In this document: positions 1 through 12,955 of the stretch, one piece after another
Layout: each line of letters begins with the position of its first letter
Numbering within the stretch: the first letter of the stretch is position 1
NCBI GenBank assembly: GCA_947095535.1
Contig: OX352772.1
Location: 93,825,346-93,889,345, forward strand
DNA: 64,000 bases
Reading direction: 5' to 3'
From: Poecilobothrus nobilitatus
Lineage: Eukaryota > Arthropoda > Insecta > Diptera > Dolichopodidae
Translations under genes and position numbers: made by a program
Notes under the pieces: generated by a model
The model's database searches: none
Told to the model about the DNA's origin: nothing
What the model saw: only the letters and a program-made list of their open reading frames with translations

Positions 1-2490
1 TCAAGTACCTTAAAATATGTTTTATTCCAGAAAAATGTTCCTTGTGTAGATTTGTAGTAAATTGTGCTAATCTTCCTACTGAATAACTGAAATCAGGTCT
101 TGTTGCGATACTCAAGTACAGTAACGATCCTCTTACTGATTGATACCATTTTTCGTCACCCTTATGTCAATCTTCACAACCAGCACATTTTTCCAATATT
201 TGTCCTGGATCTAATGGCGTTGAGCATGTTCTCATTTCTTGCATATTAAGCGATTTCAACAAATTTTTAATATATTGTTTTTGGTTAATGCTGATATTCT
301 TACTATCTATATTTACTTCGATTCCAAGAAAATAATTAAGTGGGCTTTTATCAATTACTTCAAATTCCAAATTATTTTTTCGTTTTTCGTCTTCTAATAG
401 GTTTTCATCTAAACATGCAATAATAATATCATCTACAAATACAGTTAAAATTATAAATTTTGCATTAACATTTTTAATGTATAGACATGTGTCTATCTGA
501 GTACGATTAAATCCAATTTTTCTTAAAACCTCGTCTAATTTATGATTCCACTCGCGACCCGCTTGCTTTAATCCATATAACCCCTTTTTTAGTTTACAAA
601 CTTTGTTTGGTTGGTCTTTATTTACGAAACACTCAGGTTGTTTCATATATATATCCTTCCTCAACTCTCCATTTAGATAGGCTGATGTAACATTCATTTG
701 ATGTAGTATTAGGTCATGTCCATCCGCAATAGCTAATAAGATTCTAAAAGTTGAATATCTGACTACAGGAGCAAATGTTTCATAATAGTCTATGCCAAAC
801 TTTTGGGCACATCTTTTAGCTACTAATCTCCACTTGTATCTCTCACTGTTACCATTTTTATCCCTTTTTATGTTAAATACCCAAATTGAAAAAATTGCTT
901 GGCGATCATTGGGCAAGTTTACTCCCATGTCTTATTTTTTATTAAGCACTCATACTCAGCGTTTATTGATTCAATTCATTTTTCTGTATCGGTTCTTTTC
1001 AGTGCTTCTGCAACAGTAGATGGATTTCTTAATTGGTCGTAGGGTTCGGATTTCATGCAACTTCTTGAATTTACTATTTTTCTTGGTCTTCCTTTCAACC
1101 CATTTCTTATAATTCTTGGCCTTCCTCTTAATCCTTTTGGTTTTACAGGTAAAATATTATTATCTTCGTTATCATCTTTGCTTGAACAGGAACAAAATAC
1201 ATCAACATCTTCGTTCACCTCTGGATTATTTTCTTCATTTTTAATATTATCCATTATTTCTTTGATATGTTCTTTGTTTCTAAAAAGCTAGGTATCACCA
1301 ATATTTTCCTTTTGATTTACTTCGTTTTCATTTAATTCAATTTCTTTGTTTCCATTTGATTCAATTTCTTGGTTTTTGATATTATCTACAAATATATCTA
1401 TAAGATTTTGATATGTTCTTACCATTTCCAGAAATTTCACATCTTTAGTTTTAACAACTTTTCGCTCTTTTGGTTGGTATACTATATATGCCTTTGCGTC
1501 TGCATCATAACCTACCATATAAAGATTCCTCTCCTTTTGGAGAAAAGTTTGAACTCCTTGACGCTTTATTTAACATGAAAGCTTTGCAGCCAAATATTTT
1601 TAGATGCCCAATATATGGTTGTTTTTTATTCAAGCATGGTATAATGCTTGAATAAAAAACAACCATAACATATACGGTTAATGTTATCCAAAATGTTTGT
1701 AGGACATCCATTTCTAATGTATATTGATGTGTGAACAGCTTCAGCCCAAAGGAAAACTGACATATTTGAACTTAATAAAAGACATCTGTCCATCTCTACT
1801 ATAGTTCAATTTGCTCTTTCCGCAACACCATTTTGTTGCGGTGTATAAGGTACTATTAGTTGATGCTCTATTCCATTTTCGCGTAAGTATGTTTTAAACA
1901 TTTCGTTTACATACTCTCTTCCATTATAAGTTCTTATAGTTTTTATATAATGTTTTTATTTCCACCCAACGAAGATTTTTTCATATATCACTATGAACTA
2001 TTTCTAATATTTTTGTAGTACGACTAGTGGAGTTTTCAAAAGCAGTCTGTTTATTTTACCTTGTAAACATATTTCACAGTATAAGTCAAAATTTCCATCT
2101 ATATCAAAACCTTTTACCACATTTTTTAATTTCATCATTTTCAGACTTTGATAATTTAAGTGCCCAAAACGCTTGTGCCACAGTCTACAATCGTTTTTAC
2201 CATAAAAATTTAAATTTAATAATTTTGAATTTTACATTTTAAAAATGTATAACCCATTTTCGAAATTAGCTTTTAGCAAATCTATTTTTTCTTTTGTCTG
2301 TACAACGGCAAATTTTGAATTAAAAATTTTTGATAACCCATTTTTAGCTGCTTTAGTTATTGATAAAAAATTTATATTTAATTCTGGTATATACAAAACG
2401 TGTTCCAATGTTATTTTATGTTTTCTCTTTAGTATGACTTCTCCAATACCTGAAGATATAATGCTGCTGCTATTTGCCAATTGAATTGTA
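1..2490 (-). pseudogene. Ty1/copia retrotransposon pol remnant
   Basis: Minus-strand copia polyprotein in several frames. Read 5' to 3' it has a protease/pre-integrase stretch (about 2480-2240), a gag-pre-integrase motif LWHKRFGHLN (about 2190-2160), the integrase core (about 1960-1680, ending near GVAERAN), the integrase tail (about 1640-1420, GYDADAKAY), a linker, then reverse transcriptase (928-167) and the start of the RNase H region (166-1), which leaves the window. The RT has LYGLKQAGREWN and FVDDIIIA. Catalytic damage is visible: the first RT aspartate position reads N (MNVTSAYLNG) and the integrase RT-D-NG motif reads RTYNG. An in-frame TGA follows AGCED near 164. It is an inactive copy, and no LTR was seen inside the window. 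Confidence 0.93.
1615..1666. repeat. Perfect 23-bp-arm palindrome inside copia integrase
   Basis: Arm 1615-1637 (starts atggttgtttttt) is the exact reverse complement of 1644-1666, with a 6-bp loop ggtata. It lies in the integrase tail and breaks the expected protein. It looks like a templated inverted duplication made by a local template switch. Confidence 0.9.
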
Positions 2491-2536
2491 ATAATAATAA
2501 TAATATTAATAATAATAATTATAATAATAATAATAA

Positions 2537-2581
<45 letters not shown>

Positions 2582-2793
2582 TAATAATAAGATAATAATA
2601 ATAATAATAAAATAATAATAATAATAATAATAGTAATAATAATAATAAGAAAAATAATAATAATAATAAAAATATTAATAATAATAATAATAATGATAAT
2701 AATAATAATAACAATAAAAATAATAATAATATAAATAATAATAATAAAAATAATAATAATAATACTAATAATAATAATTATAATAATAATAGT
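2487..2793. repeat. (AAT)n microsatellite, copy 1
   Basis: About 300 bp of interrupted AAT/ATT trinucleotide repeat. Apparent poly-Leu and poly-Ile reading frames across it are repeat artefacts. Confidence 0.95.
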
Positions 2794-3061
2794 AAAAAGT
2801 CAAAGAAGATTGTTAATATATACCAAATAAATGTAAAATCAAAGGATCTGAAAACAAGTCCTTTTTAAATTTAAATTTTGGACACCAAAATTTTTTGGTG
2901 ATGGAGATAACCCATTTTTAGCTGCTTTAGTTATTGATAAAAAATTTATATTTAATTCTGGTATATACAAAACGTGTTCCAATGTTATTTTATGTTTTCT
3001 CTTTAGTATGACTTCTCCAATACCTGAAGATATAATGCTGCTGCTATTTGCCAATTGAATT

Positions 3062-3110
3062 GTAATAATAATAATAATATTAATAATAATAATTATAATA
3101 ATAATAATAA

Positions 3111-3155
<45 letters not shown>

Positions 3156-3369
3156 TAATAATAAGATAATAATAATAATAATAAAATAATAATAATAATA
3201 ATAGTAATAATAATAATAAGAAAAATAATAATAATAATAAAAATATTAATAATAATAATAATAATAATAATGATAATAATAATAATAACAATAAAAATAA
3301 TAATAATATAAATAATAATAATAAAAATAATAATAATAATACTAATAATAATAATTATAATAATAATAG
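3062..3369. repeat. (AAT)n microsatellite, copy 2
   Basis: Second copy of the interrupted AAT tract inside the tandem duplication. It is slightly different in length and interruptions from copy 1. Confidence 0.95.
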
Positions 3370-3482
3370 TAAAAAGTCAAAGAAGATTGTTAATATATAC
3401 CAAATAAATGTAAAATCAAAGGATCTGAAAACAAGTCCTTTTTAAATTTAAATTTTGGACACCAAAATTTTTTGGTGATGGA

Positions 3483-4019
3483 GATGTTATATAAGCAAAC
3501 TGCATATTAGATAATTCCTATTAAATTGCAACTGAACTTTATTATTTTATTCATGTACAATCTGTACATTTTATTAACTTAGTAAATAATTTTGAACCAT
3601 CAAATTTCTTAGACGCGATATGAACCAAACAACCCGATTATAATCGTATGATTCTAATCCAGTTGTTGTATATTTGTATGTGTTTATACTGGCATGTATC
3701 ACGTTTTATGAAATGCCAACATGCAGATTGCTTACGCAGCGCATTTCATCCTTTGTTTAAATTCTTTTTAATTAGAAATAAGTAATAATAAAGTCAGTTT
3801 GTAAGAACAACTCAACTATAACAGAAATAAACACAGAGTTTTATTTTATCAAACTATATAATTACATTTCTAAGCTTATTAAGGGGTACAAACTCTTTAA
3901 TTCAAATAATCATTATAATGTCAAACAACGTCAAAACAATACATACACAAATAAAGATGATTCAATATTACATAACTACACAAAGCAAAATAGAGGTATG
4001 AAATTTTCGAATCGTAACA
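3483..4019. other. AT-rich interval without recognisable feature
   Basis: No coding similarity, RNA gene or clear repeat boundary was recognised here. Confidence 0.6.
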
Positions 4020-4690
4020 TTATGCTACATATATTTTCAAAAAAAATTTTTTAGTACGGTTTTTAAGTTTATAGTAATATTTGAAACTCTTCAAATCAGC
4101 TAGCAAATTATTATAATTCGAAATTCCTGAGTTCAAGATTAGTTCTAGACCGTGCAACTTGTAACCTGGGCAAAAGCTCATATATGATTTGCAGTTCTTG
4201 TGAAATGATGATGTCTTCATTATTATGTAGAATTACCATATTTGATTTAATTTTAGCACTTTGTATATTATGTAGATGTAATATTTGACACATATTTTTG
4301 TTATCATCCAATTTTAATATATACCTTGCATGAATAAGATTTGTTCTCTTTTGTAATCCATATAAGTTTTTTATGGCTTTATTTTGTATTTTTATATGGA
4401 TTCATATTGTTTCTATACGTGTTTCCCCATATTACCAATACCTAACTAATTGTATTGTACTGAAAAGGCAACTTACTAAATATACCAGCTTTTCTACATG
4501 TTCCTTTTCTAATTTGCTTCTTTACAGGCAGATTATACTTTAAATTCTTATCTATTATGACTCTCAAATATTCACTTTACTTTTGGTAGCATTTTATCTT
4601 TGTATTTTACTCTTATGTTATTACTTTTATCATTAATAAGCAAGTATTTCGTTTTAGAAGTATTAACTGTCAGTCGGTGTAGAAGTTTTG
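4020..4690 (-). pseudogene. Non-LTR retrotransposon RT, 3' fragment
   Basis: Minus-strand, multi-frame remnant of the thumb and C-terminal end of a jockey/CR1-type reverse transcriptase. It begins with LTVNTSKTKYLLIN (about 4675-4635), then a WGNTYRN segment (about 4425), then KNLYGLQKRTNLIHARYI (about 4380-4330), then 66-aa open stretches with LHLHNIQSAKIK. Each piece is in a different frame with stops between, so it is long dead. A short part (about 4470-4560, with taccagcttttctacatg) recurs at about 7105-7195, showing a second fragment of the same family. Upstream RT motifs are absent, so it is 5' truncated. Confidence 0.7.
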
Positions 4691-4770
4691 TAAACAGACG
4701 GACGGACGGACAAAGTGAAACTAGGCACATTTTTCAAAATTTTTTTGGAAATGTGCTACAAATAGTCACA
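4690..4770 (-). repeat. Repeat family A terminal fragment with GACGGACGGACGGAC
   Basis: The sequence gacggacggacggacaaagtgaaact followed by a cacattttttcaaaattt motif is the reverse complement of the family A ends at about 12206-12280 and 26060-26147. Confidence 0.75.
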
Positions 4771-6099
4771 ATAGCGATTTTGATAGTCAAGGTCATTCTT
4801 CCGAATCAGCAAAAGTTTTTAGCTTGCGATTCATGTGGAAAAATAATAATAATTGTTCAGCAAATTGTTTTAAGATAGAGTCGGAAGATAGTTATAAATA
4901 CTTAGGTGTAGAAATAGAAAAAATCTAAACTGGAAAGCACATATTGATAATTTACATAAATATTTGATTAAGACTATTCGAATATTCTACTTACACACAA
5001 GAATTATTCTTCAAAAAAGTTCCTTATCAATATATATTATGCATTAGTAAATTCAAAATTTCAATATGGAACTACTTAGTTGTGGAGGTACATAATTCAG
5101 TTCACTTTATTTTATATCAATTTATATCAAAGTGATTTACTACAAAAATAGAAGATTCAGTAACTTACCGTTATTTCAAAATCTACTTGATTTCAAGGAG
5201 CACATTGCAGAAACTTTCTTCAATTGTGAGTATAAAAGTTTCGGTTCAAATTTGATATGGAGGAAAATATTGTGTTATTTATGCTGTTCCACTTTTCCTA
5301 AATGTAAATGTTTAAAGTAACAAAAAGTTTTTTTTTTTATTTCTTAGTTTTAGGTTTTAGTTTCGTTTTCAACTTAACTGAAAAATAATCTAACAAAACT
5401 AACAACATAAAAATTTGCTATATAACACTTGAGAATATATTCCACTCTAGTATAGTATCTTTCCATTATACAAATACAAATATATCTATAGGATAAGTAT
5501 ATTTTTATTCTTGTATTGGAATTTAATAACTTGAAATATATTATATTAACTTTAATATAACTTGTATTGTAATTTATAATTGTATTATATTAAAATTAAA
5601 AGCAACAATTTTTTTTAAAGGTCCAACATCGGTACTCTGAAAAATGTGACCAAACGTGATAACCACAAAAGTCACAGAGGCTTCTAGTTGTATATACAAT
5701 GCTAGTTTTCAATAATTTTAATTTCTTCTCCATAAATTTCTTATACATTAGTTTAAAATTTTTGTAAAATTATCTGAAATTAAATAGAGAAAATTAAAAA
5801 TAAAAATTTTAACTAAATGATATAATAACTACCAGTTGTATGCGTTTATAATGTAAACAAATTAATGATCATATGAAATAAGTATTTAAAAAAACATTGT
5901 TCACAGTTTGTTTGTCGATGTTTTAAGGTTATCACCTGTTTAAAAACTTTTTACCAAAAAAAATGCAAAGGTAGTATGATAACCAGACTGACGTAACTTA
6001 GCTATATCTTATACTTTAAATCGTCCGTATAAGCACGCTAATTGAATTTATAACATATTTGCAAACCTGACTTCAGAGTGGAATTAAATGCCATGTGTT

Positions 6100-6800
6100 A
6101 GGTATTTAATTCCAGCTGAATGTGGGGGTAAAATATCTACTAACTTTTCTGCATGTTCGCTTAGTCTATCTAGAAGATCGTTCAATTGCACCAGTTATTG
6201 ACATTGTGGATTATATCATTTATCAATGTTTATTTTCTATGCTAGTTTTTCATCAATAAGTAAGCCTAAGTTTTTGATTTTACTGACTTTATTCTTTATA
6301 TTGCTTGTTTATTGATGTTAATTAATAAATTGATATTTTCTTTATTTTTTTGTTTAAATAAAATGAATTCGGTTTTAGAGATGTTAGATAATCGTTTATT
6401 TCCTATAATTTAATATTTTTTTCAAATTGCTTTTATATAAAATTATTGTATGAATAATCTCCTGTTAGCTCGACTTTGTTGAAACTATTACTTACGCTAA
6501 ATAAAGGACTGGACCTAGAATTTTCGTTTGGGAACTCCAATTCGTAGACTTGCTTTTAACTAATATTATCGTTCATTCTAGTTTTGATTTTACTAGATTT
6601 TACTAGAGATTCCAAATAAAAATTAAATATATTTGCTGTCACTTCTCTAACACCCATTGTTAAAAAGACTATTTAAAAGTATATCATGCTTGCGGCGTCA
6701 TATATCGGGGTCGTACATTACGTATATTATGGTTTACCGGGTCAAATGGTTTTTTTTAGATCTAAAAAGAACATAGACTCCGTAATTACTCCGTAATAAT
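6100..6800 (-). pseudogene. Degenerate non-LTR reverse transcriptase
   Basis: Read on the minus strand there are RT landmarks in several frames: FFLDLKK followed one frame away by KPFDPVNH (about 6780-6730; RT motif A region), then GVPKRKILGPVLYLA (about 6550-6505; the GVPQGS-type motif B), then NISKTEFILF (about 6390-6350) and a KNLGLLIDEKL-like stretch (about 6280-6240). The order and spacing fit a CR1/jockey-type RT. It is heavily decayed, with no open frame over 60 codons. The catalytic DD box was not found. Confidence 0.6.
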
Positions 6801-7104
6801 TACTTTAGATAAGGTTATGTTTATGAAATTAATAACTTCGAGGGTACGGCAATATTGTAGTTCTTCTATTTAGAAATTAGAAACAAAAATCTAATTAATC
6901 GAATTTCATAACTTTTTCGTGTGAGGTTTGTTTCATATAGAACTATTTTAAGTGCTTTATGCTTATTTAAAACTGTAATAAGAGAGAGTTTGTATTTGGT
7001 TACAAAATTAGGGCTATATAATTTTTCTGGAATAAGTGCATGTTTACAGATTTAGACGCTATTTCGCAAAACCTTCAGCTGCTAAAGGTTTTGGGCTGTG
7101 CTTT

Positions 7105-7200
7105 TATTCAACTTACAAAATATACCAGCTTTTCTACATGTTTTTGTAATTAGTTCCTTTACATGCTGGTTAAACTTTAAATTCTTATGGTAGTTTGGTA
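7105..7200 (-). repeat. Second fragment of the 4.0-4.7 kb non-LTR family
   Basis: The block acaaaatataccagcttttctacatgt...ttaaactttaaattctta matches about 4470-4545 in the same orientation. It is only about 90 bp long. Confidence 0.6.
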
Positions 7201-7425
7201 GTTTCTTGGTAGTTAAATGAAATAATAATTAAGACAAATAAATAAAATAATTGTTCAAATAGAATTTTTTACAATATTAGTTTTAAGTTATTTAGTTTTG
7301 AAAATTTCATAGTTTTTGTTCTATTTCTAACTATTTCTTTTTTATATTTATGTATTAATATGCACATTTTATACATATTATAATAAAACTTTATTTTCAT
7401 CATTATGCTCATTTTGTGTTTTCAG

Positions 7426-7464
7426 ATTTAAGGAACCTGAGACCACAGTTCTGTTTGAAAGATC
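7426..7464 (+). other. Candidate 39-nt host microexon
   Basis: A pyrimidine-rich tract ending ttttgtgttttcag (to 7425) is followed by 39 nt and then by the donor gtatgt (7465-7470). The interval is a multiple of three, encodes FKEPETTVLFER plus a split codon without a stop in one phase, and has about 38% GC, higher than its surroundings. It is therefore a plausible internal exon of a host gene whose other exons lie outside or are not recognised. No second exon was identified, so chance remains possible. Confidence 0.35.
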
Positions 7465-7470
7465 GTATGT

Positions 7471-10130
7471 ATTTTTAAAAATAATTATATTAGTAAATTT
7501 TTTAACTCGTTATATAAAAAACATATAATTTTTTTTTAAATATATACTTACCTACACAAGGAGTCCAAGAAGTTGTGGAGCAGAATACAAGAGTTGATAA
7601 GAAGGTTTTACAATCAACATAAAATAAATATAGTTCATTCTGAACCAATTTATTAGACATTAATATTTAATTAAAATATTTCATAACTTGGTTTTGTTTG
7701 ACCTACTCTATCATCTCCTGCCTCCTAATTTTGATTCTCTGGGCACCTTGTTTAGTATGTAATAATTTTTTTGGTAATTGAACCATTACCTTAAGACCTT
7801 AAGTAATATTAAGGGATTACTATACAAAATTATGTGAATTAATCTTTCGTTTCAATAAATCCTATGTTTTAAGTCATATTTGTAAAATCTCATGTCTCAA
7901 AGTTTCGAGTTTTAAAACTTCACGTTTGCGCGATATTTTTTAAATAATAAAAAGTAGAAATGAAAAGAACGGTAGTGAAAAAAATCACAAAATCTAAACA
8001 TTTTTTATTTTAATAATGCAAAAAATTATAACACCACATAATCCAAATAACAGTGTTACTGTTATTTTCTTAATACACATTATTTTATTAAATATATGAA
8101 AACTCCATATTTATTAAAACAGCCTGGGTTGTGAATTAGACTTTGTAGTGCTTGGATTTTATAAATCAGATATTGTTGACTTACCTTTATTTTCTACTTT
8201 ACTGCGATATTTTCCAAATACAATGCATTTGTTTAAAATATGAGATTTTGAGACGCGAAATTTTAAATCGTGAGATTTTAAAACGCTATTCATACAATAG
8301 CCTTCTAATATTGAAGATTTAATAAATAAACTTCTCTGAAATAACATATATTTAAATTTTTTTTTGTAATTTAGGGAATTTATAGTAAACCAATGATTAA
8401 AATATTACCTCGTAAGAAGAATTTTACTACAATACATACATTTAAATAACAAAAATCTTAAACCTAAATATATTTAGTCTGCTCTCTCATTTTTGCTTTC
8501 AAATATTTATAGCTACACATCTTTTTTTTTTTTGTTTTGGTTTATTATCGGATTTCAATATAACTTTGCTCAAACATGTTTACACATAAATAAACATGTT
8601 TTATCGCGGTTCGAATTTGTGTTGACATAATTGAGATAAAAGATAAATTTTATTCTCCATATTTTTATTATATGACATCAAATAATAGGGCTATTTTCTT
8701 TCTAAAAATATGTATGTACTTTGTTTGAAATAGAAAATAGTCTGGTGAAAAAGTAGGAAAAACTAAATAATTAGTTGTTACTTTTGCTTTTATTAGCCAT
8801 TTTATAGCCAACGAAATAAAGTTTAAGTAACAGTACATTTCTATGCTATAAATAAATGTCATTCTCTTGCCCTTTTTAAAATAGATCAAAAGCTTGTTCT
8901 GTTTGAAATGATTTTCAAGTTATAAAGAATGTTATTGATATGTCCCTATATGAAATACGATATGTATCATCAAATAAACGAAAGTTACTACATACATACA
9001 TGAAACAAAATGTATTAAATGCAAGCACAGATAATTAATAGCAAATAGATATCTTATTTCATAAAAAAAAAGTAATTCCCTCATAACTTGTATGTAGAGA
9101 TGTCGCTCTAAGTGCTATTTCGAATTTGATCGTATTCAAACTAAATATTGTAAACCTAAAATTAAAAAAAAAATTTTGTCATAATTTATTAATTAGCGAA
9201 AGACGTACTCCTTATTAGCCTTCTGCTTTTTAGCGTACTGCTTTTAGCAGTGGTTAAAAAGTAAATTAAATAATTTATCAGATTTTATTTAAATTAATTA
9301 ATTCTTATTATTGAAATGGAGAAGAATAATCACCTTATTAATTCTACTGGTAGAATTCATTTAAATAACAAACATATTCAAATTATTTTATTCTATGATA
9401 GTATTAATTTATAGATGGTGTAGGTAAATAATGTAAATAATTCTTAAATGTAAATTTAACCTTTTTTTAAATCTTTCCGAAATAAATTTCTCTTTTAATC
9501 CTAATTTTTACGCAGCCGATTAATCGACGATTTTGTTAAAGTTGTGGCGGAGAGACAGGATGCAAAATTACTGAAAGATAGAGAGAAAATGCATAAATAT
9601 TCAAAAAACAATCGTAAATATCGGTTGAAAAGATAATATCTGAACATACTTTGCTATAGTGATCGCCGATATTTTTACAAAATACAAAACCAATTTCCTA
9701 CAGTACTATCTACGTATTTTAATGAATGCATGATTTTTGAAATTCGGAAAAGTAAATGTTGATGTTTAGTAGTTATTTTGGTCATATTGTAAATACGTAA
9801 TATTTATTTTTTCCCACTCATATTAAAAACATAGGGCATCTATTAAGTCATTTATTATTAATATTTGAGTAAGCTTCAGTTTCTGAAATCATAATATTCA
9901 CTAAGCCATTGATTACTCGGTTGTAACTATTGTACAAGTCTATGAGATGTAAATATTTTCTTCTTTAGTTTTACGCCATCTATTATTTTATACATACAAG
10001 AATGATTTTATTATTATTTTATTTATATTACTATAATATGATATTAGTTAAAATTATTTTTTACACTAATTAAATCTTATAAGAAAAATCTATATTATTC
10101 TTTATTTTTATTAATCTAAGTATATAATAC
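7471..10130. other. AT-rich intergenic or intronic DNA
   Basis: No protein similarity or RNA gene was recognised. Short open frames here have no family resemblance and typical AT-rich codon content. If the 7426 exon is real, this may be intron. Confidence 0.5.
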
Positions 10131-10137
10131 AGCCCCA

Positions 10138-10212
10138 ATAATCCAGTTTAAACCCCAAGCCTTTCAAATGAAAGACCGATTTTTAACCACCACACCATTG
10201 GCTGGATACATA
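10138..10212 (-). repeat. Degenerate tRNA-like sequence (possible tRNA-derived SINE)
   Basis: On the minus strand the sequence has an A-box-like ggtgtggtggtta, an anticodon-arm-like stem around tctttcatttgaaag and a B-box-like ggtttaaactgg, with possible acceptor pairing cagcc/ggctg. B-box mismatches rule out a confident functional tRNA. It differs from the SINE at 43.3 kb. Confidence 0.35.
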
Positions 10213-11029
10213 ATATTTATTAAAATATTTAAATTAAATTAAAATTTAGTGTGCAATATTTTATAATATCCTAAAATAATAATCTATATTTTATATAATA
10301 TAATATATATATTTAAATTTTTTAGACGATTTTATAATATTACAAAAGCAAAATATAAGCTTACTGTTTACTGCAATATTTTATAATATTCTAAAATCAT
10401 AATATATATTATAAATTTATATATCTTATTTATATTAATTATATTTCATATTTTATACTATATTCTATTCTGTATTCTATATTCATCTCCATCTACATAT
10501 ATATAGAATTGCGTAAGTCTGCATTTTTGTTCAGAGATTACGCGAACACTAAAACCGCTATTTTGATAAATTTAATATCTTGATGCCGGTACTCCCAGGA
10601 TCGGGAACATTATAACGATATTTGTAGACCCAGTAGTTTTGGAGATATTTTTACGATTTTCATCAAATAAGGGATTTAAACAAACAAAAAATAAATTTTA
10701 ATTTATTAATAATTGATAAAATGAAATCAGCTACAAAAATAAACAAATTTAGTTACCTACTACTTTTTATAAACATGAAAAATCCTAATTTTAATTTAGA
10801 ATTATTTTATAAAATTTCAATTAAAGAAGAGATTGATTTGTTAAGCTAATAAACTTAAATGATAATGTAAAAACAAACATTATTACACTACAATATTACT
10901 TTAAAATTTGTTTTATATCTAGGTTTTCTAAAAATTGTAAACGTGATTGGAACATGGACGGTTTACATCCCTTGCACTTATAAAAATATATATACAACTA
11001 AATATATGTAATGAAATTCATTAAAAAAA
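10213..11029. other. Very AT-rich interval
   Basis: Low-complexity TA-rich DNA. Nothing codable was recognised. Confidence 0.55.
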
Positions 11030-11720
11030 AAAAAACGAGGAAGAGTGCAGTAGAGTAGACAATGTCAACTTTAGGATATTCGTATGAACATAATATATGC
11101 TTTTGATCAAAATTTCTGATGTTTTAAATTAAGTACCGAGATATACATATGTAAATTTTGGAATTGTACAACACTAAGTTGTTTTTATTTAAAAAGAGAA
11201 GTTATATAGCAGCTCCCCGAAATGTTGCACGTGCACAACCAAATTTTACAGAAATTACTGCCATAAAACTTGATCATATTTTGTAAAATTTCAGGTCTCT
11301 AGCTTTATTAAACTTCAAGATGTGCAGGAAGCCTCAACCTGTTGTACTAGAGCAACCAAACTCAATACATGTAATTGCCATTAAACTTGATATTTTTTTA
11401 GAAAATTCCAAATGTCTAGCTTTACTGAGTATCAAGTTATGGGGATATAAAGAATGCTTATATCAAAAAAGAAAATGTATGAAAGTTGTACTCGCACCCG
11501 CCGAACGAACTTGCTGGATTTAAATAGCGAAACTAACAACTTTTCAAAGGTGACGTCAAAAAAATGACAGGCTCCTAGCTCCTTTATTTTTTGGACGGGC
11601 AGACGTGCTTGGTTTAATCGACCAGAATTTCATTCTGATTCGACCCATAACTTTGAGTTTATATCTAGCTCCATTCCTTTAAGGCCTCACAAAGGTAATG
11701 GCAAATTATTATACCCTTGA
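11030..11720. repeat. Dispersed repeat family B, copy 1
   Basis: It starts with acgaggaagagtgcagtagag and contains two internal sub-repeats built on accaaattttacagaaatta, ccataaaacttgat and tttcaggtctctagcttta. Related copies are at about 25339-25720 and 31800-32180. It has no coding capacity. Confidence 0.75.
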
Positions 11721-12205
11721 ACATATTCTGTTCATACCGGTATTGTACAGATTTGAGCTTCAGATTTTTTATACCTGTTGCTACATTGCTACAAATTTTT
11801 TATACCTGAATGAACGCGGTTAAATCATCCGTATTTTATCTACATTGCCTGAAGCATGCATATTATGTACATTGAAAAGTGTTGTACACGTATACCTAGG
11901 TACATACAAATTTTATTTTTATATTTAGGAAAATAATACATAAAAGTAATTTAATAAGTATAATGACTTTTCTAATAACAATTTTTAATAAACAAAAATT
12001 TCTAATGTCATAATAATGTTAAACTTTTTAATTAAATCAAATAGCAAATTAACAATGTAAAGCAAACACATGAAATAAAATGTTTATTTTAAAAATCAGT
12101 TTTAAATCCTCATCATTTGTCCTTTTCAATTTCTCTGATTCTGAAACATTTTTTTGTTTTAATTTCAATTTATTTTCCATAATATTATTTTTGTACATTT
12201 TTCAT

Positions 12206-12955
12206 CTGCGATTTTTAGCACATTTCCAAAAAATTTTGAAAAAATGTGCCTATTAGTTTCACTCTGTCCGTCCGTCAGTTTACGAAACTTCCGCACCGTT
12301 AAAGATAGAGAAAAAAAATTTTAACCATGGGTAGGTCTCATAAAAAAATTAATTTTGTGGAACAACTTTTTCATGTAGCCCCATCCATCAGGGAACTACA
12401 GCTCTCAAACTTTGAAAAGCCCTATTTTTAAACGCGTGTATTTCATGTTCTGCTCAACATTTTTTAAATCTGAAAACACCATTCAGCGGAAATTTTTTTT
12501 CCTTTATAAATCAATATCAAAATTATATATGTTTTTAAATTTAGTATTTAAATTTACCGTTATGTGAAAAGCAAATTTTGCATGATTTTTGTACCTTCAT
12601 AAAAGGGTACCTCCGGCACCCTTTCAGATATAGACTTGAAATTTTGAGGCTGGAAAGAACTTTTAGAATTAGTATAAGTTTGCTTAGAAATTTTTTGGTG
12701 GCACCCCTCTTTAAGAGCTATTACGCCTCAAAAGTTGAATATTTGTTATTTTTAGATACCTGTAACTTGAAGAACAAGACATGAAAATTAAGGTTCAAAA
12801 ATATAATTTTACGTGTGTTAACGATTTTTCTCAGTTATATAGGGTTCCGGACTTACAGCCCTTCAAAATTGTAGAAAAGCCCTATTTTCACATTTTGTTC
12901 TTATTACGTGAAATTATTTACATAAGAAAATTGGAAAAAATCTGATCTTAATAGT
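12206..12955. repeat. Dispersed repeat family A, copy 1
   Basis: It begins with an inverted stem around agcacatttccaaaaaattttgaaaaaatgtgc, then tttcactctgtccgtccgtc, then a long shared body (taaagatagagaaaaaaaat, atgggtaggtctcataaaaa, taccgttatgt) that matches 30484-31570. The body contains sub-repeats that each resemble a loosely 450-500-bp monomer. Confidence 0.8.

Larger units (their letters stand above)
2332..3482. repeat. Tandem duplication of about 575 bp (copies 2332-2905 and 2906-3482)
   Basis: The sequence from gataacccatttttagc to ttttttggtgatgga occurs twice head to tail. The copies are almost identical and differ mainly in AAT repeat number (offset 574 at the left end, 577 at the right). 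Each carries the end of the copia pre-integrase region plus an (AAT)n tract. The junction has the short shared sequence gat. It is either a recent segmental duplication or an assembly duplication. Confidence 0.92.

Noticed and set aside
2232..3291. Two open frames of poly-Leu and poly-Ile proteins
   Set aside because: They are translations of the AAT microsatellite fused to a copia remnant, not genes.
7560..7625. Minus-strand AG-GTAAGT donor-like site after an open stretch
   Set aside because: No convincing acceptor or protein similarity; a single good donor in AT-rich DNA is weak evidence.
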